Notes under the pieces: model-generated
Database searches by the model: none
Told to the model about the DNA's origin: nothing
The model's input: the letters and a program-made list of their open reading frames with translations, nothing else
Shown: piece after piece, positions 33,136 through 41,756 of the stretch
Position numbering within the stretch: position 1 is the first letter of the stretch
Layout of the letters: every line of letters starts with the position of its first letter
NCBI RefSeq assembly: GCF_014202645.1
Contig: NZ_JACHHG010000003.1
Coordinates: forward strand, 186,001-250,000
DNA length: 64,000 nucleotides
Reading direction: 5' to 3'
From: Deinobacterium chartae
Lineage (GTDB): Bacteria; Deinococcota; Deinococci; Deinococcales; Deinococcaceae
Made by a program: the position numbers and the translations under genes

Positions 33136-34433
33136 CGCGAGTGGTGGTCCTTGGGCAGACCGTGCCGAATGCGCGCAGCAATGGTAAAGAGGTCGTGTTT
33201 GGAGGCATGATGCGTTACCTGCGGGATGCTGTCGGCCCAGAGCAGTTGCACTACCTGGCCATCGGTCTCAACGAGCGGCCTCAGGTGGACTATTCTGTGA
33301 TCTTGCTACCCAAGCCTGCCGCAGTACAGCAGATGCTGGCCTCGCTGGGAGCTCTTCTGAAGCAGCAGCGTTCGTTGCAAGAATCGGTGCTGTATTCGGA
33401 TACGTTACGTGTTCGGATTCAGCAGGCTCTCGAAACGCTGCAGCCTGATGTTGTGATATGCGATACCCTCCGAACCGGACAGTATCTGATGCAGGCTGTT
33501 CCAGTGACGTCGGCCAAACGCATCATCTACTTGGATGACCTGTTTTCGTTGCGTTACCGCAAGATGCTTGAAGTCAGTGAACGCCTGCCGGAGGCGCAGA
33601 TCAATCCGCTGGGTAATTTTGGCCGGTTACTGCCTGCTGTAGGTCGTAAACTGCTCGAATCCCGGCAGCTTCAGCGGACACTGTTGCGCTGGGAGGCCAA
33701 GCTGATTGCCCGCCGCGAAGATCAAGCACCCCGCTACTTCGATCGTTGCCTCCTGATCAGTCGCGCGGAAGTTCAGTTGCTGCGGCAGCGCACCGGTGCC
33801 CAGAACATCGAGGAGATGCCGCCGTTAATGGACCGCCCGTTCCGACGGGCCCGGTCATACGCAGGAGCCGCGGAATTCGTTTTTCTGGGCGATTTGAGTT
33901 TGCCACACAACGAAGTGTCTATCCTGCATTTTCTTGAGCGGCAGCTGCCCGAGTTGCTGCGCATCATGCCGGATTTTGTGCTGCATATTGTCGGCCCTGG
34001 CCGGTCTGTGCGCCTGGAAGAACTTGCCCGACAGTATCCTCGGCATTTGCTGCTCGAGGGATACGTGGATGACCTGGATGCCCTGCTGGGCCGTTGCTGC
34101 GCTTTAATAGCTCCTCTACTGTTCGGTAGTGGTGTCAAACTCAAAACGCTCGAAGCGCTGGGCCGGGGTCTTCCCATCGTGTGTACATCGTACGGAGCAG
34201 AGGGTATTGCACTGCAGCCAGGAGTTCACGCGATCGTTGAAGACCGCCTCGAGGCCTATCCTGAGCGGCTGAAACAGTTGATGGACTGTACTGTCAACGA
34301 GGCCATGTCGCGAGCTGCGCGGGCTTTCTTCGAGGAGCACTATTCCCCTGATATGGTCTACCAGGCCTACCACCACCTGTTGCTGGACAGAGCGGGTCCG
34401 GATGCTTCGGTGCCCGTTTCCGGTTCCGGATAA
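33132..34433 (+). CDS. Family 4-like glycosyltransferase (GT-B fold)
   Basis: 433 aa. The N-terminal half starts MTRVVVLGQTVPNARSNGKEVVFGGMMRYL. The C-terminal half has EFVFLGDLSLPHNEVSILHF, FVLHIVGPG, LEGYVDDLDALLGRCCALIAPLLFGSGVKLKTLEALGRGLPIVCT, the donor-binding E-x7-E-like region of GT4/GT1 enzymes. ATG 33132 overlaps the upstream stop by ATGA. It is the last of the low-GC genes; from 34444 the GC and CTCGAG density return to window level. Confidence 0.82.
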   Translation: MTRVVVLGQTVPNARSNGKEVVFGGMMRYLRDAVGPEQLHYLAIGLNERPQVDYSVILLPKPAAVQQMLASLGALLKQQRSLQESVLYSDTLRVRIQQALETLQPDVVICDTLRTGQYLMQAVPVTSAKRIIYLDDLFSLRYRKMLEVSERLPEAQINPLGNFGRLLPAVGRKLLESRQLQRTLLRWEAKLIARREDQAPRYFDRCLLISRAEVQLLRQRTGAQNIEEMPPLMDRPFRRARSYAGAAEFVFLGDLSLPHNEVSILHFLERQLPELLRIMPDFVLHIVGPGRSVRLEELARQYPRHLLLEGYVDDLDALLGRCCALIAPLLFGSGVKLKTLEALGRGLPIVCTSYGAEGIALQPGVHAIVEDRLEAYPERLKQLMDCTVNEAMSRAARAFFEEHYSPDMVYQAYHHLLLDRAGPDASVPVSGSG

Positions 34434-34443
34434 GGAGATGTTT

Positions 34444-35478
34444 ATGAAACACCTGCTGGTTAGCGGAGGCTGCGGATTTATCGGCAGCAACTTCGTACGA
34501 CACGTACTCGAGTACACCGACCTCAGCGTCACCGTGCTCGACAAGCTCACCTACGCCGGGCGCCGCGAAAACCTGCACGGCCTTGAAAACCACCCGCGCC
34601 TCGAGGTAGTCGTAGGCGACATCGGCAATCAGGAGCTTGTCAACCACCTCGTCGCGCGCAGCGGTATCGACACCATTGTCAACTTCGCTGCCGAAACGCA
34701 CGTGGACCAGTCGATCCTGGGGCCCCTGGTCTTTACCGACACCAACGTGCGCGGCACCCACGTGCTGCTCGAGGTGGCCCGGGAGCACGGCCTGCGTTTC
34801 CACCACATCAGCACCGACGAGGTTTACGGGCACATCCCGGACGGACACCAGAGCGTCGAGAGCGACCCGCTGGCTCCCCGCAGCCCCTACAGCGCTTCCA
34901 AGGCCGCCGCTGACCAGCTCGTCCAGGCTTACGTCATCACCTACGGTCTTGCCGCCACCATCACCCGGGGGGCCAACAACGTCGGCCCCTACCAGTTTCC
35001 GGAAAAGGCCGTTCCGCTGTTCTCCACCAATGCCCTGCTCGGCCTGCCGCTTCCCGTTTACGGCGACGGGTTGCAAATGCGCGATTACGCCCACGTGCTC
35101 GACCACTGCACCGGCATCCTCACCGTCCTCGAGCGCGGCGTAACCGGCGAGGTCTACAACGTCGGCACCGGCCGCGAGATGACCAACCTCGAGATGGTCG
35201 ACATCGTTCTCGAGACCCTGGGGGCTTCGCGCGACCTGGTTCGTCACGTAACCGACCGTCCCGGCCATGACCGCCGTTACAGCATGAACGTGGACAAACT
35301 GCGCGCCCTGGGCTGGGAACCGCGTTATGACCCGCGTCAGGCGGTGGCGGAAGCAGCCCGCTGGTACGCGGAGAACCGCTGGTGGTGGGAGCCGATCCGT
35401 GCCGGGAACTTTCAGGAGTACTACGCCCGCCAGTACGGCAAGCGCCTGGGAAACGAGGCTCCGGAGAGCACACAATGA
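34444..35478 (+). CDS. rfbB: dTDP-glucose 4,6-dehydratase
   Basis: Second step of dTDP-rhamnose-type sugar synthesis. It shows [13 protein letters not shown] (NAD), [26 protein letters not shown] (catalytic Thr-Asp-Glu), [13 protein letters not shown] (Tyr-x-x-x-Lys) and [14 protein letters not shown]. It is 344 aa. ATG 34444 is preferred to ATG 34438, which directly touches the AAGGAG site at 34432-34437. Its stop overlaps rfbA by ATGA. Confidence 0.94.
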   Translation: MKHLLVSGGCGFIGSNFVRHVLEYTDLSVTVLDKLTYAGRRENLHGLENHPRLEVVVGDIGNQELVNHLVARSGIDTIVNFAAETHVDQSILGPLVFTDTNVRGTHVLLEVAREHGLRFHHISTDEVYGHIPDGHQSVESDPLAPRSPYSASKAAADQLVQAYVITYGLAATITRGANNVGPYQFPEKAVPLFSTNALLGLPLPVYGDGLQMRDYAHVLDHCTGILTVLERGVTGEVYNVGTGREMTNLEMVDIVLETLGASRDLVRHVTDRPGHDRRYSMNVDKLRALGWEPRYDPRQAVAEAARWYAENRWWWEPIRAGNFQEYYARQYGKRLGNEAPESTQ

Positions 35479-36368
35479 ACCGGCGTGGAATTATTCTCGC
35501 TGGGGGATCGGGAACGCGGCTGTATCCGGCTACGCTGGCCGTGTCCAAACAACTGCTGCCAATCTACGACAAGCCCATGATCTACTATCCGCTCACCACG
35601 CTGATGCGGGGTGGCATCCGCGAGATTCTGATCATCTCCACGCCGGACGACACTCCACGTTTCCGGCAATTGCTCGGGGACGGGTCGCAGTGGGGCATCC
35701 GGTTAGAGTACGCGGTACAACCTAAGCCCGAAGGGCTGGCACAGGCGTTCGTGATCGGAGAAGACTTTGTGCGCGGACATCACAGTGCCCTGATCCTGGG
35801 CGACAACATTTTCTACGGGCATGACCTCGTAGGGCGTATGAAGCTGGCGGGAAACAAGGTCGAGGGAGCTACGGTTTTTGCCTACCAGGTCAATGATCCT
35901 CAACGTTACGGAGTTGTGGAGTTCTCCGATACCGGCCAAGTCCTGTCGATCGAAGAGAAACCTCAGCAGCCAAAGTCGGACTACGCGGTAACCGGGCTGT
36001 ACTATTACGACAGCCGGGTGGTGGATATCGTGCGTGATCTGAAGCCTTCGGCGCGGGGAGAACTGGAAATCACGGATGTGAACGTGGCTTACCTGCGCGA
36101 GGGGTTACTGGACGTACAGCTGCTGGGACGCGGATTCGCGTGGCTTGATACGGGCACGCACGAGAGCATGCTGGAAGCGAGTGCCTTTATTCAGACCATC
36201 GAACACCGTCAGGGCCTTAAGGTCGCTTCACCCGAAGAGGTTGCGTGGCGCTACGGCTGGATCAGTACCGAAGCCGTGCTGGAGCAAGCTGCACGCTTCG
36301 CCAAAAACCAGTACGGACAGTACCTCATCAAAATCTGCCAGGAGAAACGACGGTCTTATGAAGATTGA
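35475..36368 (+). CDS. rfbA: Glucose-1-phosphate thymidylyltransferase
   Basis: It makes dTDP-glucose, the first step of the pathway. [34 protein letters not shown] is the full signature; [13 protein letters not shown] carries the metal Asp, and [22 protein letters not shown] and [15 protein letters not shown] complete the active site. It is 297 aa. It overlaps rfbB at the start and rfbC at the end by 11 nt. Confidence 0.95.
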   Translation: MNRRGIILAGGSGTRLYPATLAVSKQLLPIYDKPMIYYPLTTLMRGGIREILIISTPDDTPRFRQLLGDGSQWGIRLEYAVQPKPEGLAQAFVIGEDFVRGHHSALILGDNIFYGHDLVGRMKLAGNKVEGATVFAYQVNDPQRYGVVEFSDTGQVLSIEEKPQQPKSDYAVTGLYYYDSRVVDIVRDLKPSARGELEITDVNVAYLREGLLDVQLLGRGFAWLDTGTHESMLEASAFIQTIEHRQGLKVASPEEVAWRYGWISTEAVLEQAARFAKNQYGQYLIKICQEKRRSYED

Positions 36369-36897
36369 ACTCGCCGAACCGTACGCAGCACAGTTGACCT
36401 TCGAGAGTTACCCGCCCGCGCCAGCCATCGAGGGCGTGTGGACGCACGCCCTGCGCAAGAACCGCAGCGAGAACGGGGCGTTTATGGAGTATCTGCGCCT
36501 GGACGAGGCCGGGGTGCAGAACCTGCCGGGTACGCTCACGCCCCGTCAGATCAGCGTGTCCTGGGCTGCGCCCGGGCGCATCAACGCCTTTCACATTCAC
36601 GTCCTCGAGGAGCAGAACGAGATCTGGTGCGTGCTGTCGGGGCAGTTGACCGTGTGGCTCGCCGACCTGCGCGCGGGGAGCCCGACTTTGGGTGTGCGCC
36701 GCAAACTGGTGCTTTCCGGTGAGGCCCCGACGCTGGTGCACATTCCCTCGGGCGTAGCCCACGGCTATCAGGCCGGTTCCGAGGGAGCTACACTGATTTA
36801 CACCATGGACGCGCAGTTTAACCTGGCGGATCCCAACGAGGGGCGCTTGCCCTGGGACGTGTTCGGCGCGGAGCTGTGGGCCGAGGATCGCGGGTGA
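36358..36897 (+). CDS. dTDP-4-dehydrorhamnose 3,5-epimerase-like protein
   Basis: A cupin-fold sugar epimerase by position and motifs: [40 protein letters not shown] parallels the RmlC stretch ending in GFAHGF. It is divergent: the usual RGLHYQ segment with the catalytic His is replaced by [15 protein letters not shown], and the protein is 179 aa. The final sugar may therefore not be L-rhamnose. It overlaps rfbA (11 nt) and the next gene (GTGA). Confidence 0.75.
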   Translation: MKIELAEPYAAQLTFESYPPAPAIEGVWTHALRKNRSENGAFMEYLRLDEAGVQNLPGTLTPRQISVSWAAPGRINAFHIHVLEEQNEIWCVLSGQLTVWLADLRAGSPTLGVRRKLVLSGEAPTLVHIPSGVAHGYQAGSEGATLIYTMDAQFNLADPNEGRLPWDVFGAELWAEDRG

Positions 36898-37628
36898 CCC
36901 GTGTCCTGCTGACCGGAGGCAGCGGTCGTCTGGGCACAGAACTCCAGGCCCTGCTGCCCGGACTGGACGCACCCAGTAGCCGGGAACTCGATCTGACCGA
37001 CGCCAAGGCGACCCTCGAGGCGGTGCAGCGGCGTGCGCCGCAACTGATCGTGCACGCCGCCGCCTACACCGATGTGCGCGGTGCCGAAGCGAACCGGGAG
37101 CGCTGCTGGGCGGTCAACGTGGAGGGCACCCGGGCCATTGCCCGCGCGGCCAACGCTGTGGGGGCCCGCTTGATCCACATCTCCACCGACTACGTTTTCG
37201 AGGGTAACCGGGGAGGGTACCGCGAGGACGACCCGCTGGGTCCTCCGGTCAATTACTACGCGCTGACCAAACTGGTTGCGGAGGAAGCGGCGCGGGCAGC
37301 GCAGCGTCACCTGATCGTGCGGACCTCGTTCCGCCCCCGCGAGTGGCCGTACCCGACCGCTTTTACCGACATGTACACCAGCCAGGACTACGTGGACGTC
37401 ATTGCCCCGCTGATCGCGCAGGTCATTCGCCTCGAGGCTGATGCCGGGTTCGACACGCTGCACGTCGCGACCGAACGCAAGAGTATCTACGAGCTGGCCA
37501 GCCGTCGCAGGCCCGATGTGAAGCCTGCCTCCAGAGCGGAAGCAGGTGTGAATCTGCCCGAAGACGTGTCGCTGGACGTTTCGCGTTTTCACGCCTGGCA
37601 GCGGCGGGTGCAGGAGCCGCGCGGCTAG
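36894..37628 (+). CDS. dTDP-4-dehydrorhamnose reductase-like protein (short)
   Basis: An NAD(P)-binding sugar reductase: LLTGGSGRLGTELQ, VHAAAYTDVRGAEANRERCWAVNVEGT, HISTDYVFEGNRGGYREDDP and NYYALTKLVAEE (Tyr-x-x-x-Lys) are RmlD marks. The protein is only 244 aa, against about 285-300 usual, and its C-terminal substrate region is abbreviated. GTG 36894 overlaps the previous stop by GTGA. It ends the cluster 32 nt before a large hairpin. Confidence 0.8.
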   Translation: MTRVLLTGGSGRLGTELQALLPGLDAPSSRELDLTDAKATLEAVQRRAPQLIVHAAAYTDVRGAEANRERCWAVNVEGTRAIARAANAVGARLIHISTDYVFEGNRGGYREDDPLGPPVNYYALTKLVAEEAARAAQRHLIVRTSFRPREWPYPTAFTDMYTSQDYVDVIAPLIAQVIRLEADAGFDTLHVATERKSIYELASRRRPDVKPASRAEAGVNLPEDVSLDVSRFHAWQRRVQEPRG

Positions 37629-37659
37629 ATCGCTGCGGCTTCCAGCCCTGGCCTCAGGT

Positions 37660-37702
37660 CCTGCAGGCGCGCGGGAACCCAGGGTTCCCGCGCGCCTGCA
37701 GG
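37660..37702. terminator. 21-bp perfect inverted repeat between convergent genes
   Basis: 37660-37680 and 37682-37702 are perfect reverse complements separated by one base; the arm starts CCTGCAGGCGCGCGGG. It lies between the end of the polysaccharide operon and the end of the convergent Wzy/WaaL-like gene and probably stops both transcripts. It has no T-run. Confidence 0.7.
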
Positions 37703-37714
37703 GTTCGGACCGAT

Positions 37715-38911
37715 TCAAGCGACTTCGAGGGAGTCGGGTGGAGTCCGGGCTCCGGCCAGGCCGGTTTGGGTCAGGGCGATGCCGATGCCGACCCAGAACA
37801 GCTCGGAGAAGCCCATGCTGGGTACCGCGGTCACCACGTCGATCAGGCTCATGGCCATAAAGCCCCAAAAGATGCTGACCAGCAGCCCGTCACGTGAGCG
37901 CCAGGTGGCGTAGGCCCCCAGACCCAGCAGGGCCAGCAGCCCCAGGGTGCCCAGGATGCCCGTTTCGGCGAGGCTGTGTAGCAGCAGGTTATGGGCGATC
38001 AGCCAAGCACCCCGGAACGGCTCGAGCCATGCTGGGCAGCCCACGCCCTCGTTCATCAGCCAGGGCGTCAGGTTGCAGCCGTCTTTGTACAGGAACTCGA
38101 GGTAAGGCCCGATCTGATAGGGTCCTGCTCCGCCTACCGGGTTCTGCCGGAAGGCCTCGAGGGCTCCTTGCCAGACCTCGTCGCGGCCCGTAAGCCCCAG
38201 GGTGACGAGCCGCTCGACCGAGGCCGCCTCGCGCAGTTGGGGCAGGGCTGCGACGGCTGCCAGCCCGAGCATTCCGGTTAACAGAATGCCCCACAGATAG
38301 CGCCGGTGTCCGCACAGCGCAGTTGCGACCGCGCCGACGATCAGTGCCAGGATCGGACCACGGCTGCCCGAGGCGGCCAGGGTGGCCAGCGAAAACACGA
38401 TGACCGGCAGGCGCCAGAGCCACGACCCGCCTTTCCAGGAGACCGTCAGCCACAAGGCGATGGCGGCCAGCAGGCCTAGGGTCACGAAGTAGTAGTAGGG
38501 GTGTAGCAGTCGGATCTCGAGCAGTCCTTGGGGGTTGGCGGCGAACTGCCAGACGGTACTCACCCAGGCGGTGACGAAGACGGCCAGATAACCCCACAGC
38601 AGCGGCCGGAGTCGTTCGCTGCGCCTCAGCCATACCCCGGCGGCCAGCAGGGCCACGATGAAAGCGCTTCGTAAGGACGCCACGCCCAGCGACGCGAGTG
38701 GGTGAGGGGTAAACAGGGCTGCCAGCAGTTGAAACAGTACGAAGACTGCCACGATCGTGCGGGCAGCGGGTCCGAAAAATTTCAGTTGGCGGAGTGCGCC
38801 GAAAGCAGCAAAGTAAAGCGGAGGGACAACCGGGACCAGGCCGATTATCCAGGGGGTGACCTTCGAGGCGCGGTGGGAAGAGACATTTGCGCCTCGCGCG
38901 ATTTCTTGCAT
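37715..38911 (-). CDS. O-antigen ligase/polymerase family membrane protein
   Basis: 398 aa, about 10-11 membrane helices, with the Wzy_C signature: SGSRGPILALIVGAVATAL, then an extracytoplasmic loop with TLGLTGRDEVWQGALEAFRQNPVGGAGPYQIGPYLEFLYKDG and AHNLLLHSLAETGILGTLGLLALLGLG, including the conserved His-Asn. This is a more orthodox ligase motif set than the protein at 30968-32341, so this one could be the ligase and the other the polymerase. TATAAT ends 6 nt before ATG 38911, hence leaderless and independent of the main operon. Confidence 0.83.
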   Translation of the reverse strand: MQEIARGANVSSHRASKVTPWIIGLVPVVPPLYFAAFGALRQLKFFGPAARTIVAVFVLFQLLAALFTPHPLASLGVASLRSAFIVALLAAGVWLRRSERLRPLLWGYLAVFVTAWVSTVWQFAANPQGLLEIRLLHPYYYFVTLGLLAAIALWLTVSWKGGSWLWRLPVIVFSLATLAASGSRGPILALIVGAVATALCGHRRYLWGILLTGMLGLAAVAALPQLREAASVERLVTLGLTGRDEVWQGALEAFRQNPVGGAGPYQIGPYLEFLYKDGCNLTPWLMNEGVGCPAWLEPFRGAWLIAHNLLLHSLAETGILGTLGLLALLGLGAYATWRSRDGLLVSIFWGFMAMSLIDVVTAVPSMGFSELFWVGIGIALTQTGLAGARTPPDSLEVA

Positions 38912-38917
38912 GCAGAG

Positions 38918-38923
38918 ATTATA
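38918..38923 (-). promoter_or_regulatory. -10 box TATAAT, leaderless type
   Basis: On the minus strand TATAAT is followed by 6 nt and ATG. Confidence 0.65.
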
Positions 38924-38982
38924 GCGCTCAGGCCAGATGGCCTAGGCGACCGGGTGAGACCGGGGGCAGGCAGCGCGCGACC

Positions 38983-39228
38983 TCAGGGACGACGGGGCTC
39001 CTTGGAACCGGGCCGCGCACCGCGCTGTCCCCGTGGAATCAGGTAGCCGATGATCACGCCGAGCACCACGCTGGGCAAGATCACCAAAATGGTCGACAGC
39101 GTCCACGACCAGCCCAGGAACCACACGACCGCCGTGCCGTTCACCGAGTTTTGCACCACGAAGATGATCAGCAAGATGGCCAAGAAGGCCCACACGTACA
39201 TCGAGGGAGGAATGCGGCGTAGATTCAT
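38983..39228 (-). CDS. LapA-domain (DUF1049-type) small membrane protein
   Basis: 81 aa. Two membrane helices (MYVWAFLAILLIIFVVQNS and TILVILPSVVLGVIIGYLIP) flank the segment VNGTAVVWFLGWSWTLS; FVVQN and the second-helix GVIIG pattern match lipopolysaccharide-assembly LapA domain proteins. The C-terminus is basic. In this lineage, which lacks typical lipid A, the role is unclear. A TAAGAT box lies 5 nt before the ATG. Confidence 0.75.
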   Translation of the reverse strand: MNLRRIPPSMYVWAFLAILLIIFVVQNSVNGTAVVWFLGWSWTLSTILVILPSVVLGVIIGYLIPRGQRGARPGSKEPRRP

Positions 39229-39233
39229 ACCCC

Positions 39234-39239
39234 ATCTTA
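39234..39239 (-). promoter_or_regulatory. -10 box TAAGAT, leaderless type
   Basis: On the minus strand TAAGAT is followed by 5 nt and the ATG of the LapA-domain gene. Confidence 0.45.
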
Positions 39240-39284
39240 CGAGGGCGGGGAAAGCCGGGTTGCAGCCCGCCGGTCAGCGGGCAC

Positions 39285-39314
39285 AAAAAAGCCGCCCTCC
39301 GTGAGGAGGGCGGC
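39285..39314 (-). terminator. tRNA-Glu terminator
   Basis: GCCGCCCTCC (39291-39300) pairs with GGAGGGCGGC (39305-39314) over GTGA; on the minus strand six T follow (39285-39290). Confidence 0.9.
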
Positions 39315-39316
39315 GT

Positions 39317-39392
<76 letters not shown>

Positions 39393-39431
39393 TTTCGGCT
39401 CCATGCGCGACCGAGCGCGCGGGCGAGATGA

Positions 39432-39460
39432 ATAGTAACGGAAAGGCTGAAGAAATGCAA
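39432..39460 (-). promoter_or_regulatory. tRNA-Glu promoter
   Basis: On the minus strand TTGCAT (39455-39460) is followed by a 17-bp spacer and TACTAT (39432-39437), about 40 nt before the mature tRNA 5' end. Confidence 0.7.
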
Positions 39461-39489
39461 GTGCCCTCGAGGCGGGACCGGGGCGCGGG

Positions 39490-40221
39490 TCAGGCGAAAG
39501 GGCTCAGGGCCGCTGCCAGGGCGCGATAGCCTTCGATCAGTCGTGGGCCGGGGCGGCCCAGACCCGCCTCGGGAATCGCCGCCACCCGCGCGCGCAGGCC
39601 GCGTGCGCGCGCCACCTCGGGTCGCAGTTTGCGCACCCCGCACCACGACACCACCAGCAGGTCCGGGTCGGCCACCTCGAGTTCTTCGAGCGTGACCGGA
39701 CGGCTGCGCACCTCGAGGTGGCCGAAGGCGTTCTGTGCTCCCAGTTCGCGCAGCATGTCGCTGATCCACGAGTCGCGTCCGGCCACGATGACCGGGCGGG
39801 GCCACCACTCCACCGCCACCCGGGGCGGGCGAGCGAAGGTGCGGCGCAGCGAGGCCACCTCGGCCTCGAGGTCCGAGATCACCTGTTCGGCCCGGGCGCT
39901 TACCCCCAGTTCGCCTCCGACCTGACGCAGGTTGTCCAAAACGTCCGCCCAGGAGATCGGGTCAAGGACGCGCTGGGGCAGGCCGCGCGCCTCGATTCCG
40001 GCCACCACCCGCTCCATGCCCGGAACCGAGAGGCTCGAGAGCACCAGATCCGGGCGCAGCGCCTCGAGGCGAGCCAGGTCGATGTCGAGGTCGGGGCCCA
40101 GTCGGGGCAGGTGGGCGACCTCGGGCAGGTCCGAGTGCGAGTCCACGCCGACCAGTTGGTCGGTGAGGCCCAGCGCGGCGAGGAGCTCGGTGTTCGAGCA
40201 GGTCAGGCTGACCAGACGCAT
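39490..40221 (-). CDS. BtuF-like substrate-binding protein without signal peptide
   Basis: A helical-backbone metal/cobalamin-binding fold: RLVSLTCSNTELLAALGLTDQLVGVDSHSDLP, LGPDLDIDLARLEALRPDLVLSS, VAVEWWPRPVIVAGRDSWISDMLRELGAQNAF and LEVADPDLLVVSWCG follow the BtuF pattern. It is 243 aa and starts directly with the first strand, so no secretion signal is present and it should be cytoplasmic. No ABC permease is adjacent. It may be a cobalamin-binding or adaptor protein rather than a transporter part. A TACAAT box ends 6 nt before the ATG. Confidence 0.78.
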   Translation of the reverse strand: MRLVSLTCSNTELLAALGLTDQLVGVDSHSDLPEVAHLPRLGPDLDIDLARLEALRPDLVLSSLSVPGMERVVAGIEARGLPQRVLDPISWADVLDNLRQVGGELGVSARAEQVISDLEAEVASLRRTFARPPRVAVEWWPRPVIVAGRDSWISDMLRELGAQNAFGHLEVRSRPVTLEELEVADPDLLVVSWCGVRKLRPEVARARGLRARVAAIPEAGLGRPGPRLIEGYRALAAALSPFA

Positions 40222-40227
40222 ACGGAC

Positions 40228-40233
40228 ATTGTA
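40228..40233 (-). promoter_or_regulatory. -10 box TACAAT, leaderless type
   Basis: On the minus strand TACAAT is followed by 6 nt and the ATG of the BtuF-like gene. Confidence 0.55.
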
Positions 40234-40236
40234 CGG

Positions 40237-40836
40237 TCAGCGGTACAGCAGCGCCTGACGCCCGCTGCCCGCCACCTCGAGCTGATGGTAGCGGCCCGCT
40301 GCCGAGCGCCGGACGAGGTGAAAGCCGAAGCCGCTCCAGCGCCACAGGGCCGCGTGCGAGGCCGTCCCGTCCCGCCCGGCTGGGTAGCTGCCCTCGAGCA
40401 CGCCCACCTCGAGCACCCCGTCGCCCTCGAGGTCCAGCAGGCGCAGCGCTACGGCGGGGCGGGCCAGGGCCGAGCCCGCCCAGCGCTCGCGGTACCGGCC
40501 CTGGCCCAACGGTTCGACCACGATCAGGTGCGCCGAGTCTCCCCGGGCATCGCGGAAGGTGGCGGTGGGTCCGGGTGTGGCGGCCCAGCGCCGGGTATGC
40601 CAGTCCCGCCAGGGTCGCCACACCAGCAACACGCACTGCGGGCGGCCTTCGCCGGTCACGTCCCCGGCGAAACTGGCGCGCAGGTCCCAGTCCGCAGGCA
40701 GCCGCAGGTCGGCGCAGGCGGGCCGCAACGGGGCGGGGAGCAGCCGGGTCGAGGCAAGGTCGCGGGTCGCATCGAGCTGGCGCCACGCGGGCGCTGCGGC
40801 GCCCAGGAGCAGCAGCGCGGTCAGGGCCGCCCTCAC
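40237..40836 (-). CDS. Secreted hypothetical protein in CapA operon
   Basis: About 199 aa with a signal peptide (MRAALTALLLLGAAAPAW). The mature part has strand-rich segments such as DLRASFAGDVTGEGRPQCVLLVW and VALRLLDLEGDGVLEVGVLEGSY, whose DVTGEG and DLEGDG loops look like FG-GAP/VCBS-type calcium loops, suggesting a beta-propeller fragment. I cannot name a family. The start is GTG 40836, overlapping the CapA stop by GTGA; it is the third gene of a three-gene operon. Confidence 0.65.
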   Translation of the reverse strand: MRAALTALLLLGAAAPAWRQLDATRDLASTRLLPAPLRPACADLRLPADWDLRASFAGDVTGEGRPQCVLLVWRPWRDWHTRRWAATPGPTATFRDARGDSAHLIVVEPLGQGRYRERWAGSALARPAVALRLLDLEGDGVLEVGVLEGSYPAGRDGTASHAALWRWSGFGFHLVRRSAAGRYHQLEVAGSGRQALLYR

Positions 40837-41756
40837 GGCCACTGCGCGCGCGGCAGCCCCAGGCGCCGCAACGCCTCGAGGGCGTCTTCACCCTCCGCGG
40901 GGCGCACGCCCTGCGCGGTCTGGCGGGTCGGGAGCGCCGCAAGCTGCCAGTGGCCCCGCTCGAGGCGGGCGATCAGCAGGGTGCCAAGCCGCGAGGTCGG
41001 GTACGGCTGGTCGGAGACCAGGTTGCCCAGGCTGTAGGCGACCCAGCCTGCCCGGCCGCCTGCCTCGAGGCGCACGACCGGTTGCAGCACGTGAGGACCG
41101 TGCCCGAAGACCAGCTCGGCTCCGGCCGAGACCAGCGCCGCTGCGGCTCGGCGCTGCCGCCCGCTGACCGGGCCGAACTCGTGGCCCCAGTGCACCGAGA
41201 CCACCACCCGGTCAGCGGCTTGGCGCGCAGCCTGGACCGCCCGCACCATCGCCTGCCTCGAGGCCGCTTCGGGAGTGGCAGGGTCGTCCATCAGGGCCAC
41301 GAAGGCCAGGCGGGTGCTCCGCAGCGTGCGCAGCCAGGGGCGGGCGTCCAGCGGGTGTACGCCGATCGCCCGCAGGGCCGACCGGGTTTGACGCTGGCCG
41401 CTCGCGCCCGCGTCGAGCGCGTGGTTATTGACCACCGAAAGGGCTGCGAAAGAGGCTTGCTCCAGGAGGCGGGCAGCCTGGGCCGGGGCACGCAGGTCCA
41501 CGCCCCGGGTGCGCGCGGGGGCAGAGGCGATGGGCGACTCGAGGTTGGCCAGGGCCAGGTCGGCGCGCTGCAGGGCCGGAGCCAGGGCGCTCAGGGCCCG
41601 CGGCCCGCCCGGAGCCGAGAGCTGTCCTTCCCGGCCCAGCATCAAGTCGCCGCCCAGCACCAGGGTAAGGGCCGGTTCGCCGGCCCCACCCCGGGCACTG
41701 CACAGCAACAGCAGGGCGGCCAGAACGGCTAGCGCGCGGTGAAGAACCGGACCCAC
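40833..41756 (-). CDS. CapA-family (poly-gamma-glutamate capsule-type) exported protein
   Basis: A PGA_cap metallophosphoesterase-fold protein: LTLVLGGDLMLGR (metal Asp), ADLALANLESPIA, FAALSVVNNHALDAG, VVVSVHWGHEFGPVSG and ADLVFGHG-type GAELVFGHGPHVLQPVVR, ending AYSLGNLVSDQP. These are the CapA landmarks, used in poly-glutamate or other polymer handling at the envelope. The N-terminus is a signal peptide. The start is taken as GTG 41756, overlapping the end of the DUF3160 gene by 28 nt; the ribosome-binding site is weak. About 307 aa. Confidence 0.83.
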   Translation of the reverse strand: MGPVLHRALAVLAALLLLCSARGGAGEPALTLVLGGDLMLGREGQLSAPGGPRALSALAPALQRADLALANLESPIASAPARTRGVDLRAPAQAARLLEQASFAALSVVNNHALDAGASGQRQTRSALRAIGVHPLDARPWLRTLRSTRLAFVALMDDPATPEAASRQAMVRAVQAARQAADRVVVSVHWGHEFGPVSGRQRRAAAALVSAGAELVFGHGPHVLQPVVRLEAGGRAGWVAYSLGNLVSDQPYPTSRLGTLLIARLERGHWQLAALPTRQTAQGVRPAEGEDALEALRRLGLPRAQWP

